A DNA stretch of 64,000 nt from Paenibacillus glycinis. Lineage in GTDB: Bacteria; Bacillota; Bacilli; Paenibacillales; Paenibacillaceae. The notes under the pieces were generated by a model that made no database searches, was not told the DNA's origin, and worked only from the letters and a program-made list of their open reading frames with translations. The stretch is taken from assembly GCF_009909185.1 (NCBI RefSeq), contig NZ_JAAAMV010000033.1, forward strand, positions 1-64,000, read 5' to 3'. Shown here in pieces: positions 1-8,767 of this stretch (its first letter is position 1; each line of letters begins with the position of its first letter). The position numbers and the translations under genes were made by a program.

Positions 1-29
1 ACGCGCACCGATTGAGTATCGATGCGCGT
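1..29 (+). terminator. Hairpin, possible terminator of an off-window gene
   Basis: ACGCGCA at 1-7 pairs with TGCGCGT at 23-29, with an inner CGAT/ATCG pair. A run of six T follows at 43-48, about 13 bases after the stem, so it is a weak intrinsic terminator. It would serve a plus-strand gene left of the window. No gene is visible between 1 and 177. Confidence 0.35.
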
Positions 30-177
30 TGGCTGCTTAGCTTTTTTCATTTGTCTACTTGACGGGGGTATGACCACTCGGCTGCTGCCGAAGTTTGGTT
101 TTTTCGTCCTGCCCGCGGCGGCGGCACCGCTTCCGCGATTCCGCGTTTCCCGCGCATGCGATGGATCGCGCGATCCG

Positions 178-1551
178 TCACGACATGTGAAACAAGTCGT
201 TCAAGGCCTCGCTCATCGACGGATGGGTGAAGATGTGGTCGCGCAAGAATGAATACGGCCGATCGGTCTCCATGGCGATCTGCACGATGTTGATCATCTC
301 GTGGGAATCCGCGCAGAACAGCGCGCAGCCGAGTATCCGATCGGTCTTCGCGTCGACGACCGCCTTCAGCATGCCCTCGGTCTCTCCCGTCAATCTGGCG
401 CGCGGGATGGCGGCGGCGGGCAGGCGGGCGATTTTCACCTCATAGCCTTCGGCGATCGCTTTCTCTTCGGTCAATCCCACGCGGGAGAACGGCGGATCGA
501 TAAAGACCGAGTACGGCACGTGCTTGCGGTCATGCGTCGTCCGCCGGCCGTGTCCGTGCAGATGATCCAGGATGATGCGCTGATCGTCCAGCGAAATATA
601 AGTGAATTGAAGCCCGCCGACAACGTCGCCCATCGCGAAGATATGCGGAACGGTCGTCAGCAGCCGTTCGTCGACCTGAACGGCGCCGCGCCCGGTAACG
701 GCGACCCCTGCCCTGCCCAGCTGCAAGCCCTCGGTGTTCGGCCGTCTGCCCGCGGCGACGAGAACGGCGTCCGCGGTCTCTTCGCGTCGGTTCCCTTCGG
801 CATCCAGATACGCTATGACGGCGCCTTGCTCCGTATCCCGCACGGCTTCGATCTCGACGCCGAGGATGAAGGCGATTCCCTTTTTCTCCAGCGAATCCTG
901 CAGCGCTTCCGCCATGTCGCGATCTTCCCGCGCAAGCAGATCGGCGTGGGTATCCAGCACCGTGACCTCCGAGCCGAAGCCCGCGTACATCGAGGCGAAC
1001 TCCAATCCGATATAGCCCGCGCCGACGATCGTCAGCCGCCTCGGGAGCGCCGTCAATTCCATCATCGTCGTGCTGGTATAGACGAGCTTGCTCTCCCGCA
1101 TGCCGACGATCTCCGGCACGATCGTCGACGCTCCGGTGTTGATGAAGATGTTTTCCCCGTAGATCGTGAGCGTCTCCCGCTCCAATCGAACCTCGACTTC
1201 ATGCTCGGACGCGAACGAAGCTTTGCCCGTGTAGATCGTGACCGTTTCTTTGCTGTCGAGGGCATCGAAGTTCTTCTGCCGCAGCGCCGCGATCAAATGG
1301 GTCTTCTTGGCGATCGCCTCGCGGTATTCCTCCGCCTGCTCCTCGAAGCCGATCAAGCCCTTCAGCCGCGACTGCTTGGCCAGATGAACCAGCGCCTTCG
1401 TGGGAATGCAGCCGATGTTGATGCATGTCCCGCCGTACATCATGTCGGATTGCTCGATGACCGCGACTTGCTGCCCCCGGTTCGCCAGCGCGGCGGCCAA
1501 TGTCTTCCCGCCTTTTCCGAATCCGATAATAATGGCGTCATAACGCTTCAC
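178..1551 (-). CDS. rclA: RclA-like FAD/NAD(P)H disulfide oxidoreductase
   Basis: A 457-residue flavoprotein of the pyridine nucleotide-disulfide oxidoreductase family. The N-terminus holds an FAD-binding GFGKGGKT loop and the redox pair in GGTCINIGCIPTKAL. A second Rossmann loop (VGAGYIGLEFASM) binds NAD(P)H, and the C-terminal dimerisation domain ends in FTHPSMSEALNDLF. The wording of these motifs follows E. coli RclA closely, an enzyme reported to reduce hypothiocyanous acid and linked to reactive chlorine resistance, so I prefer that call over mercuric reductase or dihydrolipoamide dehydrogenase. There is no N-terminal metal-binding domain. I chose the GTG at 1551 because GAGGAA lies 9 bases upstream; the GTG at 1560 abuts that same ribosome binding site. 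It is transcribed alone, divergent from the flippase gene. Confidence 0.85.
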   Translation of the reverse strand: MKRYDAIIIGFGKGGKTLAAALANRGQQVAVIEQSDMMYGGTCINIGCIPTKALVHLAKQSRLKGLIGFEEQAEEYREAIAKKTHLIAALRQKNFDALDSKETVTIYTGKASFASEHEVEVRLERETLTIYGENIFINTGASTIVPEIVGMRESKLVYTSTTMMELTALPRRLTIVGAGYIGLEFASMYAGFGSEVTVLDTHADLLAREDRDMAEALQDSLEKKGIAFILGVEIEAVRDTEQGAVIAYLDAEGNRREETADAVLVAAGRRPNTEGLQLGRAGVAVTGRGAVQVDERLLTTVPHIFAMGDVVGGLQFTYISLDDQRIILDHLHGHGRRTTHDRKHVPYSVFIDPPFSRVGLTEEKAIAEGYEVKIARLPAAAIPRARLTGETEGMLKAVVDAKTDRILGCALFCADSHEMINIVQIAMETDRPYSFLRDHIFTHPSMSEALNDLFHMS

Positions 1552-1804
1552 GTCCGTCACTTCCTCTCGTCTATTTGCATGCGATCGCTGCCGTCCGCCT
1601 TCGCCGTGCCGCTATCAATGCCGCATCCCGTTCCACGCTCGATTCCGCTCCCACTCGCGATCTTTCCAGATATCGTCCTAGCTATTTTGCAGGTATGCGG
1701 CCGGAATCATACATGCAGGCCCGAATATCGCCGCCATGCTCGTTCGCATGCTTTTCCGATTCATGAATACATTTAAGTATTCGATAATCGGGAGGAACCA
1801 CGAC

Positions 1805-3358
1805 ATGGCTCAATCGAAGCAATCGTTCATGAGAGGGACGCTGGCCCTGTCTGTCGCTGCCTTCATCAATCGCATCCTCGGCTTCATCAGCGGCATGTTC
1901 GTCGCTCGCGTCATGGGCGCGGAAGGGATCGGCATCTTGATGATGGCGCATCCGCTCGTGCCGCTCGTCATTACGATTACGGAGCTCGGCTTGCCGGTCG
2001 CGATCTCGAAATTGGTCGCGGAAGCGTCCGCCCGCGGGGAACGGATGCGAATCCGCCGCATCCTGCACGTCTCGCTCGCGGTGACCGGCGTCCTGAGCGT
2101 GACGCTGACGACCATCTCGCTGCTCGGCTCCCACTGGATCGCCTCCCTCCTGCTGAGCGATCAGCGCGCGTATTACGCGATGCTCGCGATTACGCCGATC
2201 GCGCCGATCGTCGCCGTCTCCGCCGTGCTCAAAGGCTACTTCCGCGGCATGCAGCAGATGAAGACCATTGCCGCCTCCGACGTGCTCGAGCATACGGTCC
2301 AGATCGCCATCGTGCTGGCGCTCGTTCATTTGCTCATGCCGTACGGCGTCGCGTATGCGGCGGCGGGCGCCATGGCCGCCTCGGTCGTCAGCGAGGCGAT
2401 CAGCCTCTTGTTCCTGGCGGTGAGCTACAAGGCGTACGGGGAACGGAAGGCTCCGGGCGAGACCTGGGGCAGCCATCTGAAGCAAGGGAGAAGCACGCTT
2501 TCCGAGCTGCTGAAGATCGGCTTGCCGACGACCGGGCACGGCGCGATTCAATCGGTGTACGGCGCTTTCCAGCCCTTGCTCATCGCGACCAGCCTGGCGA
2601 TGGCCGGCGTCAGCACGGCGCTCGCCACGAAGCAGTTCGGCTTGTTGGCCGGCTATGCGTTCCCGCTGCTGTTCATGCCGAGCTTCATCACGCAATCGTT
2701 ATCCACCGCCCTCGTTCCGGCGATCGGCGAGGCCGCCGCGAACAAGAACGGGCTGCTGATGCATGAGCGGATGAACCAAGCGCTGCGCCTCGGCCTGCTG
2801 ATCGGCGCGCCGGCGACCGTCATCCTGTTCGTCTGGGCGACCCCGCTCACGACGCTGATCTACGGCTCGCCGGACGCGGGCCTGCTGCTGAAAATCCTCG
2901 CCCCGATGTTTTTCCTGCATTATTTCGACGCGCCATTGCACGCGATCCTGCTCGGCCTCGGCCGCGCGAGCGCGACGCTTTGGAATTACGTCGTGGCGAC
3001 GGCGTTCAAGGCGGTCTCGATATTCGTCTTCGGCAGCCAATTCGGCATCGTCGGCGTCGCCTTCGCCATCGGCATCGGCATCGTCATACAGACGCTGCTG
3101 AACTTCTTCTCGATCTCCGGCTCGATCGGCATCTACCTGAGCATCCAGCCGTACGTCAAGGTCGGCGTCTGCATGTCCGTGATGGCGCTCGGAGGACGCA
3201 CCGCCTTTGACTATTTGACCGTTCGCGGACTTCCGCCGTTATGGAGCGTGATCGTGTCGATCGCCGCCGCTCTCCTGCTCTACTTCGCCGCGCTTATGCT
3301 GACGGCCACGCTGAGATGGAGAGGCTCGCGCCCTCCGATTTCCTCGAAATTCGGTTAA
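1805..3358 (+). CDS. spoVB: SpoVB/MurJ-like polysaccharide flippase
   Basis: A 517-residue integral membrane protein of the MOP superfamily (polysaccharide transport/SpoVB branch), with about 14 predicted hydrophobic segments. The N-terminal stretch ALSVAAFINRILGFISGMFV and the GYFRGMQQM element after the fourth helix are typical of SpoVB. In Bacillus this family is needed for spore cortex synthesis and is thought to flip lipid-linked wall precursors, though several paralogues occur per genome. The ATG at 1805 is preceded by GGGAGGAACC at a good distance; an upstream in-frame ATG at 1736 has no such site. The gene ends at a bidirectional hairpin shared with the converging chemotaxis gene. Assignment to SpoVB rather than another paralogue is by resemblance only. 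Confidence 0.8.
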   Translation: MAQSKQSFMRGTLALSVAAFINRILGFISGMFVARVMGAEGIGILMMAHPLVPLVITITELGLPVAISKLVAEASARGERMRIRRILHVSLAVTGVLSVTLTTISLLGSHWIASLLLSDQRAYYAMLAITPIAPIVAVSAVLKGYFRGMQQMKTIAASDVLEHTVQIAIVLALVHLLMPYGVAYAAAGAMAASVVSEAISLLFLAVSYKAYGERKAPGETWGSHLKQGRSTLSELLKIGLPTTGHGAIQSVYGAFQPLLIATSLAMAGVSTALATKQFGLLAGYAFPLLFMPSFITQSLSTALVPAIGEAAANKNGLLMHERMNQALRLGLLIGAPATVILFVWATPLTTLIYGSPDAGLLLKILAPMFFLHYFDAPLHAILLGLGRASATLWNYVVATAFKAVSIFVFGSQFGIVGVAFAIGIGIVIQTLLNFFSISGSIGIYLSIQPYVKVGVCMSVMALGGRTAFDYLTVRGLPPLWSVIVSIAAALLLYFAALMLTATLRWRGSRPPISSKFG

Positions 3359-3402
3359 GATCACTACCGATTCGCATCATCCGCCGAGGTGGCACGCGCA
3401 AA

Positions 3403-3428
3403 AAACCGGAGGCGGCTGCCTCCGGTTT
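3403..3428. terminator. Bidirectional terminator
   Basis: A perfect 11-bp stem (AAACCGGAGGC / GCCTCCGGTTT) with a GGCT loop. Five A on the left give a T-run for the minus strand. It separates the flippase gene from the converging chemotaxis gene. Confidence 0.85.
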
Positions 3429-3446
3429 CTTGCGCGCGTGGCCGGG

Positions 3447-4265
3447 CTATAATCGCTTGGCAAACTCGCCGAGCGTCGACGACAAGCGGTTGATCTCCTC
3501 GAAGAAGCTCAGCAGCTGCTGCGTGGAAGCCGCCTGCCCTTGACCGGTCTCGGCGATATAGGCGATCGACTCCGTCATCGTCTTGGTCAATTCCTTGAAC
3601 ACGTCCAGCGTGTCCCGCACGGTTTCCGTCGAACTGACCGTCTGCGCGGCTAATTTGCGGATCTCGGCCGCGATCACGCCGAAGCCCGCTCCCCGGTCGC
3701 CGGCATGCGCCGCCTCGATAGCCGCATTGATGCCGATCAAGTGCGTCTGATCCGCGATCCCCTTTATCAAGGAGACCACGCTGTCCGTGTTGGCGATATT
3801 GATTTCGGTTTGTTGGGAGTACCCGTGAAGCTGCTGGGCGAGGCCGGCCAATTGATCCGAACCTTCATTTAGCCGAACGATCTGTTCGTTCGCAAGCGAT
3901 AACGACGTCGAGATGCGATCGGCGATTCCGACGAGCTCGGAATGGCTTCGGATCTGAATCGCCAAGCCGCCGATGACCGCCCCCGTATGATCGTGGAGAG
4001 GAAAGGCCGTGCCGATGAATTCAAACCCATAGTACTGCGCGGGCACGACATCCTGAAACCGAACATCGTCGCGAAGGGCTTTCGTTAGCGGCTCCGCCTC
4101 TTGCAGCAGCTGGCCCGGCTTGATCTTCAAATCGATGTCCTCGCCCGGCCAATAGGCGATGAATTTCTCCATATCGCATAATCCGATGGCCAAATCGACC
4201 GGAATGGCCGATTTCACGACCGGCAGCAGCGCGGCCAGATGTTCCAAAGTCGTCTCTTTCGTCAT
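3447..4265 (-). CDS. Soluble methyl-accepting chemotaxis transducer (YfmS-like)
   Basis: A 272-residue protein with no membrane segment. Residues 1-120 form a small sensory domain containing [20 protein letters not shown], which reads like a PAS/cache fold. The C-terminal half is a shortened MCP signalling domain; its hairpin tip contains [20 protein letters not shown] and [15 protein letters not shown], the segments that contact CheA and CheW. Length and organisation match B. subtilis YfmS, a cytoplasmic transducer that affects the motor switch. AGGAACGG precedes the ATG. The gene is monocistronic between two terminators. The ligand is unknown. Confidence 0.85.
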   Translation of the reverse strand: MTKETTLEHLAALLPVVKSAIPVDLAIGLCDMEKFIAYWPGEDIDLKIKPGQLLQEAEPLTKALRDDVRFQDVVPAQYYGFEFIGTAFPLHDHTGAVIGGLAIQIRSHSELVGIADRISTSLSLANEQIVRLNEGSDQLAGLAQQLHGYSQQTEINIANTDSVVSLIKGIADQTHLIGINAAIEAAHAGDRGAGFGVIAAEIRKLAAQTVSSTETVRDTLDVFKELTKTMTESIAYIAETGQGQAASTQQLLSFFEEINRLSSTLGEFAKRL

Positions 4266-4478
4266 GCGTTCACCGTTCCTGTCCTTAGTCTTGCGCGCTG
4301 AATTCCGATCCTAGGCCTATCGTACAAACAAGGCCGGGAAAAAACAACTATTCGCTTCGGAGAGCGGCGTCGGCCGAACGAGCTTCCGCGCCGTGTAAGC
4401 CTCTCCGAAGCCGCGCTTACTAAAGCTTCGCCGCCGCCGGCCCGATTACCTGTTCGTCCGCTTCCCGGCGGAGCCGGC

Positions 4479-4509
4479 AAAAAAGCCGCCGAAACGTTAT
4501 CGGCGGCTT
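4479..4509 (-). terminator. Terminator of the isochorismatase/MFS operon
   Basis: A 10-bp perfect stem (AAGCCGCCGA / TCGGCGGCTT, 4483-4492 and 4500-4509) with a 7-base loop. On the minus strand it is followed by T6, about 20 bases beyond the MFS stop codon. Confidence 0.85.
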
Positions 4510-4529
4510 GAAGAATAGACTACGGTCGG

Positions 4530-5735
4530 TCACGCGGCCGGCTTCGCTCGCAAATCGAGCTTCCGATACACCTTGAAATAGACCCAAACGGCGTTCAGCA
4601 GCAGCAGCGCGCCGGTCACGACGAATACATAGCGGACGCCGAACCATGCCGCCACTTGCCCGCCCAATACCGCGCCTCCGAAGACGCCCAGGTACCCGGC
4701 CGACATGTTGAATCCGAACACTCTGCCCGTGATGGACGGAGGCGTGATCTTCTTGACCAGAATGTTGACCGAAGGCATCAGCCCGGCTGCCGTCAAACCA
4801 AGCAGGAAGCGCAGCCCCATGAGCTCCCACGGATTACGGACGAAGGCTTGGGGAATGAAAATAATCCCGGCCGCCGCAAGCGAGATCAGCATGACCTTGT
4901 GCACGCCGATTTTGTCGGACAGCTTGCCCAGTCTCGGCGCGGCGAGGATATTCGCCAGTCCCGAGGCGGAGAAGGCAAGCCCGGCGATCAGCGCGACATG
5001 CGCGAGATTATGGGATAAGCTGCCGATGTACACCGTGATGACCGGCTCGACGGAATACAGAGCAACCGTAAGCACGAAGAAGGTCACGAACATGGTGATC
5101 GTCAGGCTCTTCTCCGGAACGAGCTGCCACAGCTCCCGGAAGCCGGGCACCTTCTTCTCCTCGCGCACGAAGGATTCCTTCACGAACGTTGCGGTCAACG
5201 CGAAGGCGACCAGCATCAGCGCGCCCGTGATGAAGAAGACGTTGCGCAAGCCGAAGGTCTCCCCGATAAAACCGCCTATCATGGGACCGAGCAGCGAACC
5301 CGCGATGCTGGCCGTCGACAGCGTGCCCAAGGCATAGCCCGAGTGCTCCTGATCCGTCTGCGTCGCGATCAAGGTCGTGCAGGCCGTGCCGTAACCCGTG
5401 ATGACGCCCTGCAATAATCGCAGGCCGACCAGCACGTATACATTCGGGGCGAATCCCATGCAGCCGATCACGACCGCCATGCCGAGGCTTGCCCGCAGCA
5501 GCATCGGCTTGCGTCCGAACTTATCGGCGGCATGTCCCCATATCGGCGAGAAGATCGCAGATATGATAAAGGTGATTCCGAACGCGATCCCTGAAAGCTG
5601 GGCGATGGAAGAATCCTTCTCGACGCCGAGATGATGGATGTAAAGCGGCAGCACGGGCGCAATCTGGCTCATGCCCACGCCCGTGACGAACATCCCGAAC
5701 CAGCAAACGATTAAATTCCTTTTCCAGATCGGCAT
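4530..5735 (-). CDS. MFS efflux transporter, 12 helices
   Basis: A 401-residue major facilitator protein. The conserved loop 2-3 motif is present (GHAADKFGRKPML), and helix 5 carries the antiporter-type GPMIGGFIGETFG motif, which argues for drug/H+ export. ATG 5735 is chosen because the protein then starts MPIWKRNLIVCWFGM directly before helix 1; 40 further in-frame codons upstream lie inside the previous gene. It starts 4 bases after the isochorismatase stop codon, so the two are co-transcribed. The shared operator described at 6369-6388 implies induction when the TetR protein binds a ligand. The substrate cannot be read from the sequence. Confidence 0.85.
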   Translation of the reverse strand: MPIWKRNLIVCWFGMFVTGVGMSQIAPVLPLYIHHLGVEKDSSIAQLSGIAFGITFIISAIFSPIWGHAADKFGRKPMLLRASLGMAVVIGCMGFAPNVYVLVGLRLLQGVITGYGTACTTLIATQTDQEHSGYALGTLSTASIAGSLLGPMIGGFIGETFGLRNVFFITGALMLVAFALTATFVKESFVREEKKVPGFRELWQLVPEKSLTITMFVTFFVLTVALYSVEPVITVYIGSLSHNLAHVALIAGLAFSASGLANILAAPRLGKLSDKIGVHKVMLISLAAAGIIFIPQAFVRNPWELMGLRFLLGLTAAGLMPSVNILVKKITPPSITGRVFGFNMSAGYLGVFGGAVLGGQVAAWFGVRYVFVVTGALLLLNAVWVYFKVYRKLDLRAKPAA

Positions 5736-5739
5736 GGCG

Positions 5740-6309
5740 TCAAGCCAAGCCGTCGATCCAGGCGTCGACGGCCATGACGTCCGCTTGACGGGGAAATACC
5801 TTCTCCACGAGCACGCGATGCACTTCCGGATCGGCATCGAGGCAAGCGTCCGCAAGCACCGTCAGCGCAAAATCCTTGTCCGCCGCCTCGCGCAGGGTCG
5901 AGAGGACGACCCCGCTCGTGGCGATGCCGCTCAAGATCAGCGTATCGATGCGGCGGGAACGGAGCACGACCTCCAGGTCGCTGCCGGCGAACGCGCTGAC
6001 GCGGCGTTTCGTTACGATCGGCTCGCCCGGAAGCGGCTGCACGGATGCATGAATCTGCGTGTCTGCCTCCGCCTCCGACACGCCGCCGAATTCGGCGATT
6101 CTGCCGAAGATCTTGTTCCGCGGGCTGACCTCCGGGTACCCTTCTCGAAAGGCGACCCGCACGAAAATAACCGGGATACCGTTCCGGCGCGCGGCTTCCA
6201 GCGCGCGTTGAACTGGAAGCAGCACGTCCGTTTGCTCGGCGAATCGCGATACGATGCGATTCTGCATGTCCATGACCAGCAGCGCGGCGTGTTTGTAATG
6301 ATCGTTCAT
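5740..6309 (-). CDS. Isochorismatase-family cysteine hydrolase
   Basis: A 189-residue cytoplasmic hydrolase with the isochorismatase-like fold. The catalytic Asp is in LLVMDMQN near residue 13, a Lys follows in the SPRNKIFG segment, and the nucleophilic Cys position is replaced: the usual GxxTxxCV motif reads SGIATSGVVLSTLREA, with Ser/Gly where Cys is expected. Loss of the Cys is seen in some members (true isochorismatases lack it), so hydrolysis of an amide is less likely than for a nicotinamidase. ATG 6309 has GAGGGAG 10 bases upstream; the reading frame extends 17 codons further without a better site. First gene of an operon with an MFS exporter. Confidence 0.8.
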   Translation of the reverse strand: MNDHYKHAALLVMDMQNRIVSRFAEQTDVLLPVQRALEAARRNGIPVIFVRVAFREGYPEVSPRNKIFGRIAEFGGVSEAEADTQIHASVQPLPGEPIVTKRRVSAFAGSDLEVVLRSRRIDTLILSGIATSGVVLSTLREAADKDFALTVLADACLDADPEVHRVLVEKVFPRQADVMAVDAWIDGLA

Positions 6310-6345
6310 GTGTTGAACACTCCCTCTTCGTATGCTACTATTAAC

Positions 6346-6359
6346 CGGAGAACTCTCCA
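6346..6359. promoter_or_regulatory. Secondary TetR-type half-site pair
   Basis: GGAGA (6347-6351) and TCTCC (6354-6358) form an inverted repeat with the same half-sites as the main palindrome 22 bases away. It lies in the untranslated leader of the isochorismatase operon, where a second TetR dimer could block transcription. Confidence 0.45.
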
Positions 6360-6363
6360 CTTG

Positions 6364-6393
6364 ATATTAAACGGAGACGTCTCCGTTTGTCAA
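6364..6393 (-). promoter_or_regulatory. Sigma-A promoter with a 20-bp TetR operator as its spacer
   Basis: On the minus strand there is a consensus TTGACA (6388-6393), an 18-base spacer and TAATAT (6364-6369). The spacer is occupied by a perfect 20-bp palindrome at 6369-6388, AAACGGAGAC joined to its reverse complement. This is the classic layout of a TetR-repressed promoter, facing the isochorismatase/MFS operon and lying about 70 bases from the tetR start. Confidence 0.8.
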
Positions 6394-6458
6394 CAACAGC
6401 TTGCGCGACTCTGATATTAGGACGTGATCGTACTTTGGAAGATACACGGAACGCGGGG

Positions 6459-7058
6459 ATGTCCCCGAACCGCTCCGAACGCCGGGATGCCGCGGAGAAC
6501 CGCCAGCGCATCCTCGATTCGGCGCTGCGGCTGTTCGAGCAGCACGGCGTCGAGCAGGTCAGCATGAATCAAATCGCCATCGAGGCGCAGATCGGGCCGG
6601 GCACGCTCTATCGCCGTTACCGCAACAAGGGCGAACTCTGCCTGGAGCTGATGAAGGAAAACATCATCCTTCTCTTCGAGCAGATCGAGGAATACCTGAA
6701 CCTGAACCGCGCCGAATCGGCGAGCGAACGGCTGAAAGGCGTCCTTGCCCTGTTTCTCCGTTTCCGGGAAAAGAAAGCCCAGCTGCTGAAAGGCGTCGAA
6801 GAGTCCGCGTCGGCGGGCCGGACGAAATCCCGCACGCAAAGCCCAATCTATCATGAATTGCATCAGCTGTTCGTCGGACTGTTCGACGAGATGGCCGCGT
6901 CGGCGGCCGAGCCGAGCCGGCTGAACGGCGTTTTTGCCGCGGATATCCTGCTGACGGCATTGAGCAGCGATTCCTATTCGTTCCAAAGGGACGTGCGCGG
7001 CCATACGCCCGAGACGATTCTAGAACAGCTCTGCCTGACGTTCATCCCGTCGCCGTAA
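6459..7058 (+). CDS. TetR/AcrR-family repressor
   Basis: A 199-residue regulator. The N-terminal HTH (residues about 12-58) contains ILDSALRLFEQHGVEQVSMN and the recognition part GPGTLYRRYRNKGEL. The remaining helices form the ligand and dimer domain, which is unique to each family member. I use the ATG at 6459 because it places the HTH at the normal distance from the N-terminus; a TTG at 6387 would overlap the operator palindrome. It is divergent from the isochorismatase/MFS operon and almost certainly represses it through the palindrome at 6369-6388. The inducer is unknown. Confidence 0.88.
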   Translation: MSPNRSERRDAAENRQRILDSALRLFEQHGVEQVSMNQIAIEAQIGPGTLYRRYRNKGELCLELMKENIILLFEQIEEYLNLNRAESASERLKGVLALFLRFREKKAQLLKGVEESASAGRTKSRTQSPIYHELHQLFVGLFDEMAASAAEPSRLNGVFAADILLTALSSDSYSFQRDVRGHTPETILEQLCLTFIPSP

Positions 7059-7081
7059 GCTGCGACGGTAACAACGCGCAA

Positions 7082-7125
7082 AAAGAGGAAATCCCCCGCT
7101 CGTCGCGAGGGGATTTCCTCTTTTG
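7082..7125. terminator. Bidirectional terminator between tetR and lrp
   Basis: A 16-bp perfect stem (7082-7097 with 7110-7125), flanked by A-rich and T-rich ends, separates two converging genes. Confidence 0.9.
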
Positions 7126-7141
7126 CTTGCATAAAACCGAA

Positions 7142-7579
7142 CTAATCAAGCGGCACAATCGGCCGGTGAGTCACCGGCGACGACAAAATGACGGATGTAA
7201 TCAAATCCCCGAACGGCATCAGACGTTCGACGAGCAAGCTAAGCTCTTCCAGCCCCGTGACCGCCGCTTTGATCATAAAGCTGACAACGCCCGTCACGCG
7301 ATGGCATTCGATGATTTCCTCGAAGCCTTTGATCCGCTGCTCGAATTCCATCAGAGGGATCTTGAGCTCGCTCAGCTGAATGATCACCTGCACGTTCCGG
7401 CCGACCGCGGCCGGGGACACCCTCGCGCCAAAGCCGAGAATCACGCCTTTTTCCTGCAGGCGCAGCATCCGCTCCGCCGTGCTCGGCCGGCTTAACGACA
7501 ACCTTTTGGAGAGCTCGCTTACGGTCATGCGTCCGTCTTCCTGAAGCAATTCGAGGAGCGTTCTGTCTAGTTTATCCAT
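7142..7579 (-). CDS. Lrp/AsnC-family regulator
   Basis: A 145-residue feast/famine regulator. The N-terminal HTH (MDKLDRTLLELLQEDGRMTV, then LSKRLSLSRPSTAERMLRL) is followed by the AsnC-type ligand and oligomerisation domain with VTGVVSFMIKAAV. ATG 7579 gives the usual MDKLDRTLL start; the reading frame runs 16 codons further into DNA carrying two short inverted repeats (CTTCAA-T-TTGAAG at 7595-7607 and TTGAAT-TC-ATTCAA at 7618-7631), likely autoregulatory operators. It is divergent from a YitT-like membrane protein. Amino acids are the usual effectors of the family. Confidence 0.87.
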   Translation of the reverse strand: MDKLDRTLLELLQEDGRMTVSELSKRLSLSRPSTAERMLRLQEKGVILGFGARVSPAAVGRNVQVIIQLSELKIPLMEFEQRIKGFEEIIECHRVTGVVSFMIKAAVTGLEELSLLVERLMPFGDLITSVILSSPVTHRPIVPLD

Positions 7580-7594
7580 CGTTAGTCGACCATC

Positions 7595-7631
7595 CTTCAA
7601 TTTGAAGCGTCTGCCGCTTGAATTCATTCAA
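7595..7631. promoter_or_regulatory. Two TTGAA/TTCAA inverted repeats upstream of lrp
   Basis: CTTCAA-T-TTGAAG (7595-7607) and TTGAAT-TC-ATTCAA (7618-7631) share half-sites, with centres about 24 bases apart (roughly two helical turns). They sit just upstream of the lrp start and before the divergent membrane-protein gene, as expected for Lrp family binding. Confidence 0.45.
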
Positions 7632-7745
7632 TGTTAACTATTCTTACATCAAAAAGATTCAGTTTATTATATATCGTCTTTTCATTGAAGTCTATCATGG
7701 AAATACAAGATTTATCCATGACACAACTCAAAGGTGAGACGCATA

Positions 7746-8378
7746 ATGAAAGCTGAAACGAAGGATGTTTTCCGACAATGGCTGCAGATTATCGTCGGTT
7801 GCATGATCACCGCCGCAGGTCTGATCCTGCTCGGGCATGCCCATGTCGTAACAGGCGGCACGGCGGGACTCGCCCTCAGTCTCTCCTATCTCTTGCCGAT
7901 CGGCTATCAGAACCTGTTCATGTTGCTGAACGTCCCGTTCTTCGTCTTCTCATACATGAAAATGGGCCCATCGTTCACGCTGCGAACGGCGATCGCGATC
8001 TCGCTGCTCTTCCTCTTCACGTCCGCCGATCACTGGCTCGGAGAGTTCTCGCTGCCAGCTCTCGGAGGCTCGTTCGCAGGCGGATCGATCGTCGGCTTCG
8101 GCGTCTGCGTCTTGATCAAGAACGGCGCGTCGCTCGGCGGCTCCTCGATTCTTGCGCTGTACCTGCAGCGCAGGTACAGCATGGATCCCGGCCAAATGCT
8201 CTTCGCGTTCGACTGCGCGGTCCTGCTGACGGGATTATCCAGCCTATCCCTCGCCGATTGCCTGATCTCCGGCGTCTCCATCGTCATGACCTCGGGCATC
8301 GTTTCCCTCTACAAGGGCAAGCTGACCTTCGTCCGGCGCTTCAGGGAGAAGCAAAAACCGGCAACCACCGCTGCCTAG
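7746..8378 (+). CDS. YitT-family membrane protein, short form
   Basis: A 210-residue membrane protein with five to six hydrophobic segments. The HVVTGGTAGLALSLSYLLP element in helix 2 and the GASLGGSSILAL element in helix 5 match the YitT/DUF161 core. It stops after the membrane core and lacks the C-terminal soluble DUF2179 domain of the 280-residue members. ATG 7746 is preceded by AAAGGTGAG at 7 bases; a GTG at 7734 lies inside that ribosome binding site. It is divergent from lrp, which suggests transport of an amino acid or related compound, but the family has no firmly established substrate. Confidence 0.75.
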   Translation: MKAETKDVFRQWLQIIVGCMITAAGLILLGHAHVVTGGTAGLALSLSYLLPIGYQNLFMLLNVPFFVFSYMKMGPSFTLRTAIAISLLFLFTSADHWLGEFSLPALGGSFAGGSIVGFGVCVLIKNGASLGGSSILALYLQRRYSMDPGQMLFAFDCAVLLTGLSSLSLADCLISGVSIVMTSGIVSLYKGKLTFVRRFREKQKPATTAA

Positions 8379-8767
8379 CGCTCTAATACAAGCAGAAATC
8401 GAAGCTGCCCCTCCGCAATGGCGAACTTCGCGAACGACCGCCGCAATGTCCTTTTTCTTCCTCGAATGAATCATGCGATAAAGCCGAACGGCTTGCGCAC
8501 GCGATCATCTCCTTGCCGGTTCTCATTTCGTCATCGCACGGGCGTATTTGGCGAAGCCGCGCGCTTCTTCGGCGATACGCCCCTTCATGCCGCCTCCCGC
8601 GCCGTTCTCGTTGCGCTAACGTTCTCGCCTAAGCACGGAGATTATAGTAAAATGAGGACTTGTAGCATCAGGTCTTGCAGCATCAGGACTTCAAGAATGA
8701 GAACATGCGGAATGCGCGCATAATAAATCGTGGTTTCGGCAACGCGAAACGAATATGAGGTGTCGGA
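8379..8767. other. Intergenic region without a gene
   Basis: About 390 bases between the YitT-like gene and the small coiled-coil gene. I see no convincing start codon with a ribosome binding site. The right end carries a TATAGT (8643-8648) and four 15-base tandem repeats listed separately. Confidence 0.6.
8652..8711 (+). repeat. Four degenerate 15-bp tandem repeats
   Basis: Four head-to-tail units starting at 8652, 8667, 8682 and 8697. The first reads ATGAGGACTTGTAGC and the second ATCAGGTCTTGCAGC; the last two are more diverged. The array lies about 60 bases upstream of the coiled-coil gene, inside its likely leader. Spacing has no resemblance to CRISPR. Confidence 0.7.

Noticed and set aside
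8652-8711. CRISPR array
   Set aside because: Units are 15 bases, head to tail, without spacers, and there are no cas genes.
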